In this document: positions 61,790 to 64,000 of the stretch, piece by piece
How positions within the stretch are numbered: position 1 is the first letter of the stretch
How the letters are laid out: every line of letters begins with the position of its first letter
Origin: Nymphaea colorata
Lineage: Eukaryota; Streptophyta; Magnoliopsida; Nymphaeales; Nymphaeaceae
Length of the DNA: 64,000 nt
Reading direction: 5' to 3'
NCBI RefSeq assembly: GCF_008831285.2
Contig: NC_045148.1
Coordinates: 21,509,002 to 21,573,001, forward strand
Notes under the pieces: generated by a model
Databases searched by the model: none
What the model was told of the DNA's origin: nothing
Seen by the model: only the letters and a program-made list of their open reading frames with translations
Made by a program: the position numbers and the translations under genes

Positions 61790-62205
61790 AGATTTGATTC
61801 TTTCTCCACCATTAAAAAATAATTTTCAGGATTCTTGTTGTTTGGATGGAATGAAAACTAGGAAAGAAATGACTGGTTTGGAAGGGTTCACAGTGAGGAC
61901 GAACTCAGGGTAGTTTTTAGAAGGGGAGAACGGAAACTGGGTGGAAGAGTGATGGCTGCAAGCAGATGGGATCCAAGATGCTTCTTATCCATTGAGGAGA
62001 ATATGGGAATGCCAATCTGGATTAGGGTTCCTAAATTGCCAGTATTTTTATGGAATCGATGCACATTCCAAGCTATTGCCAGAGCTCTATAGGGAGAACC
62101 GATGGAAGAGGGAGGAATTGTTCTTCAAGAAATCAACTAAGTGAGTAATATTAAATTTTCCTCCCATTGCAAAGCGAATATATACTCATATGACAAGTTG
62201 GTGTA
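61790..62205 (+). mobile_element. LINE ORF1 fragment 3
   Basis: The clearest DUF4283 copy: WFGRVHSEDELRVVFRRGE, GGRVMAASRWDPRCF, MGMPIWIRVPKLPVFLWNR and FQAIARAL, in nearly one frame with a TAG after RAL. A deletion then removes most of the zinc-knuckle part. Joined at ~62205 to Copia leader. Confidence 0.7.
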
Positions 62206-62902
62206 GATGATTCTGTTTCCTCCCTAATAGACCCAAATTCTGTTTCCTCCCTCTTTCCTCCGCTGGAGAAGCTCTTTTGCCATCTTAAATCAGAGAAGAA
62301 ACCAAAGCCTTTGAACAGAAGCAAATATGACTGCCTGAGTTTGTGATTCAGTGAAGGGTTCAGAGAACCTGCTGTCGAGCTGAACCTGTAGGCTGAGAAC
62401 AGGAGCTGCCAAGAGGAGATTTGCAATGGGCTCGTCACTGACATCCGCAGCAGAGAAATTCAGTAGACCCTGAGAAATTCTGGTGATAGGGGTTGCTGCC
62501 GGAGTTCATGAAGAATCCGGTGAGGAAGGCGCCCTCCCCTAACTTCCTTTCCCTCTGTTCTCTGGAATAATTTGCTGGAGCAGGTGTATCAGGCAGCAGA
62601 GAGGAAGGCGGCACTGATTATTCAGGTGATTCTAGATGTCGAGCAGAAGATTATTCCAATTCCAGGTGTCTAAAGGACCTCTCTACAAAAGCTTGGATTT
62701 TTTTGGAGTTAACGGAAGGGAGCAGTCAATTTCTCTCTCTCGTTTTGCTCTGATAACATGAGAAAACTTATTGAGAGGAAGAGCAAAAGATAAAGCTGGA
62801 GAGAACTCGTTTTTATTGATTCCTTTGAACAACATATATATAGTACAGAAAAAAGTTATCGCTTACAAGATTTTTGGTATACTAGATCATGATAGAACAC
62901 AA
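62206..62902 (-). mobile_element. Copia 5' end (LTR, primer site, full leader) fused to LINE
   Basis: In the minus sense: LTR 62902-62759, primer site 62758-62747 (TGTTATCAGAGC, one mismatch to TGGTATCAGAGC), leader part Y (62746-62530, as at 53395-53639) and leader part X (62530-62206, as at 47.9 and 58.1 kb). Where gag should follow, LINE ORF1 sequence begins instead. Confidence 0.75.
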
Positions 62903-63489
62903 TTTCTTGAAAAATTGAGAGTACTAAAAAAATATTTCTCACTTACATTTACATGATCCACAATTTTTGGAGTGGATGAAGGATTACAAAAAGGAAGGTT
63001 ATAATGAAACAAATATGCCATGTCTCACTTTTAAGTAATTTCAGTTGATATCAAGATCCTCAACGTCTTCCTTAATTGTCATCTTTCCATTGACATCAAG
63101 ATCCTCAACGTCTTCAGCAATATTCTCACTTAGTAGACGAGCAAAACCAACAGGCCTCAATGATTAGCAGCAAGGATTGTTCGAACTAGATGAACAGGGC
63201 CCCCTTAGAGATGTGAGAGAGAAGCTCTGAGGGGAGAGCAGGCTAGGGCAACGCGTGGGGAGGGGAAAGCTTGGAGGGGAACCCCCGGCACTCGCCGGGG
63301 GATGGAAATCGAAGAAGAGAGAAACTCTGAGGGGAGAAGATTATGGCATTGAGTGGGGAAGGGAAAGCTCGCTGGGGAGATGGGAATCAGTGGACTGATG
63401 GATCTCGACAATAGGGGTGAGTTTCTAGACTTGGGGAGCATGGATGGAGCAACCCAAAGAAGCGAAGCAAATTGAAACAACTCCAACCT
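62903..63489. other. Probable LINE 5' untranslated region
   Basis: 62903-63170 shows no gene but has a short tandem repeat (ATCAAGATCCTCAACGTCTTC at ~63052 and ~63095). 63180-63480 is GC- and purine-rich and leads into the LINE ORF1, so it may be its 5' UTR. Confidence 0.4.
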
Positions 63490-64000
63490 GCATGGAATGG
63501 AAGAAGATAGCGGTGACAAGGATATGCAGCAGGGCGAAGGTGATGATCCAACCACCCCTCAAATGAGGAACTTAAAAGGTGGGCAGGTGTTGTTGCTGGT
63601 AGCCAGGAGTCGGATTTTCAGGAGTGCCCGGCGGCAGCTGTGGACAGATCTGGGGATGAACCCACAGTGGTCTTCCCTGCTAAGGCATACCAGAAAATGG
63701 AGGAGCAATATCGGTTTGCGGAAGTAGCTGGTTTTTACAGAGGTAGAATGAGCACTGGCGTGGACTACAGGTATGTTTTCCAGGCCTTGCATAAGCTTTT
63801 TGATTAATGTAAACTGTCCGACAATTTCTGCTATTGGGAGTGGGAGATTCTTGGTGCGGGTGAGTTCTGAGGAAGAGCTCAGAGAGGTAATGTACAGAAA
63901 ATGGGTAGTTGGGGGTCAGCTTCTGATTACCAGTCATTGGAAGCCAGGTACAGAATTACGCCTGAATGAAAAGGAATCGATCCTTTGTGGATTCGTCTTC
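63490..64000 (+). mobile_element. LINE ORF1 N terminus, running off the window
   Basis: Broken plus-strand frames give MRNLKGGQVLLLVARSR, then QKMEEQYRFAEVAGFY and YRYVFQALHKLF, and then SEEELREVMYRKWVVGG and LLITSHWKPGTELRLNE near the end. The last part is the DUF4283 pattern (EEL..V......GG.LLI..HW.PG). It belongs to a different LINE family from the 56.8-62.2 kb fragments. Frame changes near 63740 and 63850 show it is damaged, and the rest lies beyond the window. Confidence 0.65.

Overview
The window is nuclear DNA of a flowering plant. It is AT-rich and intron-bearing, and it is crowded with plant gene families (terpene synthase, NLR, LRR receptor kinase, ARM-repeat protein), Copia LTR retrotransposons, LINEs and hAT-like MITEs. 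Nothing in it is bacterial, organellar or viral. I lean weakly towards an early-diverging angiosperm from the look of the terpene synthase and NLR sequences, but the sequence alone does not settle this. I find no gene that is clearly intact. Every recognisable gene carries at least one frameshift, in-frame stop or truncation.

Layout. Positions ~640-12436 (unit A) and ~17943-34952 (unit B) are two diverged copies of one long segment, in the same orientation. In order, each unit holds a pyrimidine-rich tract, a LINE reverse-transcriptase remnant, a non-coding block, a hAT-like MITE, an array of promoter-like tandem repeats, a seven-exon terpene synthase gene, a Copia reverse-transcriptase scrap, and a small reverse-strand exon resembling an NLR coiled-coil domain. 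Unit B also has a ~5.5 kb block (LINE 3' end plus an NLR pseudogene on the minus strand) that is reduced in unit A to a short scar. Between the units lies a minus-strand ARM-repeat gene, split in two by a decayed 5'-truncated Copia element (12.9-17.05 kb).

35-41 kb: an Xa21/EFR-like (LRR-XII type, non-RD) receptor kinase pseudogene with a classic intron inside the kinase domain. 41-49 kb: Copia fragments, a ~650 bp purine-rich tract, MITEs, and a small remnant of a second kinase copy. 49-56 kb: mostly gene-free, with Copia LTR fragments (one with a clear primer-binding site), a third kinase remnant, and a MITE with a near-perfect 8 bp target duplication. 56.8-64 kb: several LINE ORF1 (DUF4283-type) fragments, two of which share an identical fusion to a Copia leader sequence. 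The window ends inside another LINE ORF1.

What ties it together is a defence and specialised-metabolism neighbourhood that duplicated and then decayed. The best leads are: (i) both terpene synthase copies share the same degenerate versions of both metal-binding motifs, although the RRx8W motif is intact in unit B; (ii) the terpene synthase promoter, TATA element included, has been amplified into a higher-order tandem array; (iii) the NLR body is missing in one duplicate and its likely coiled-coil exon lies on the far side of the terpene synthase gene; (iv) a LINE/Copia chimera is present twice.
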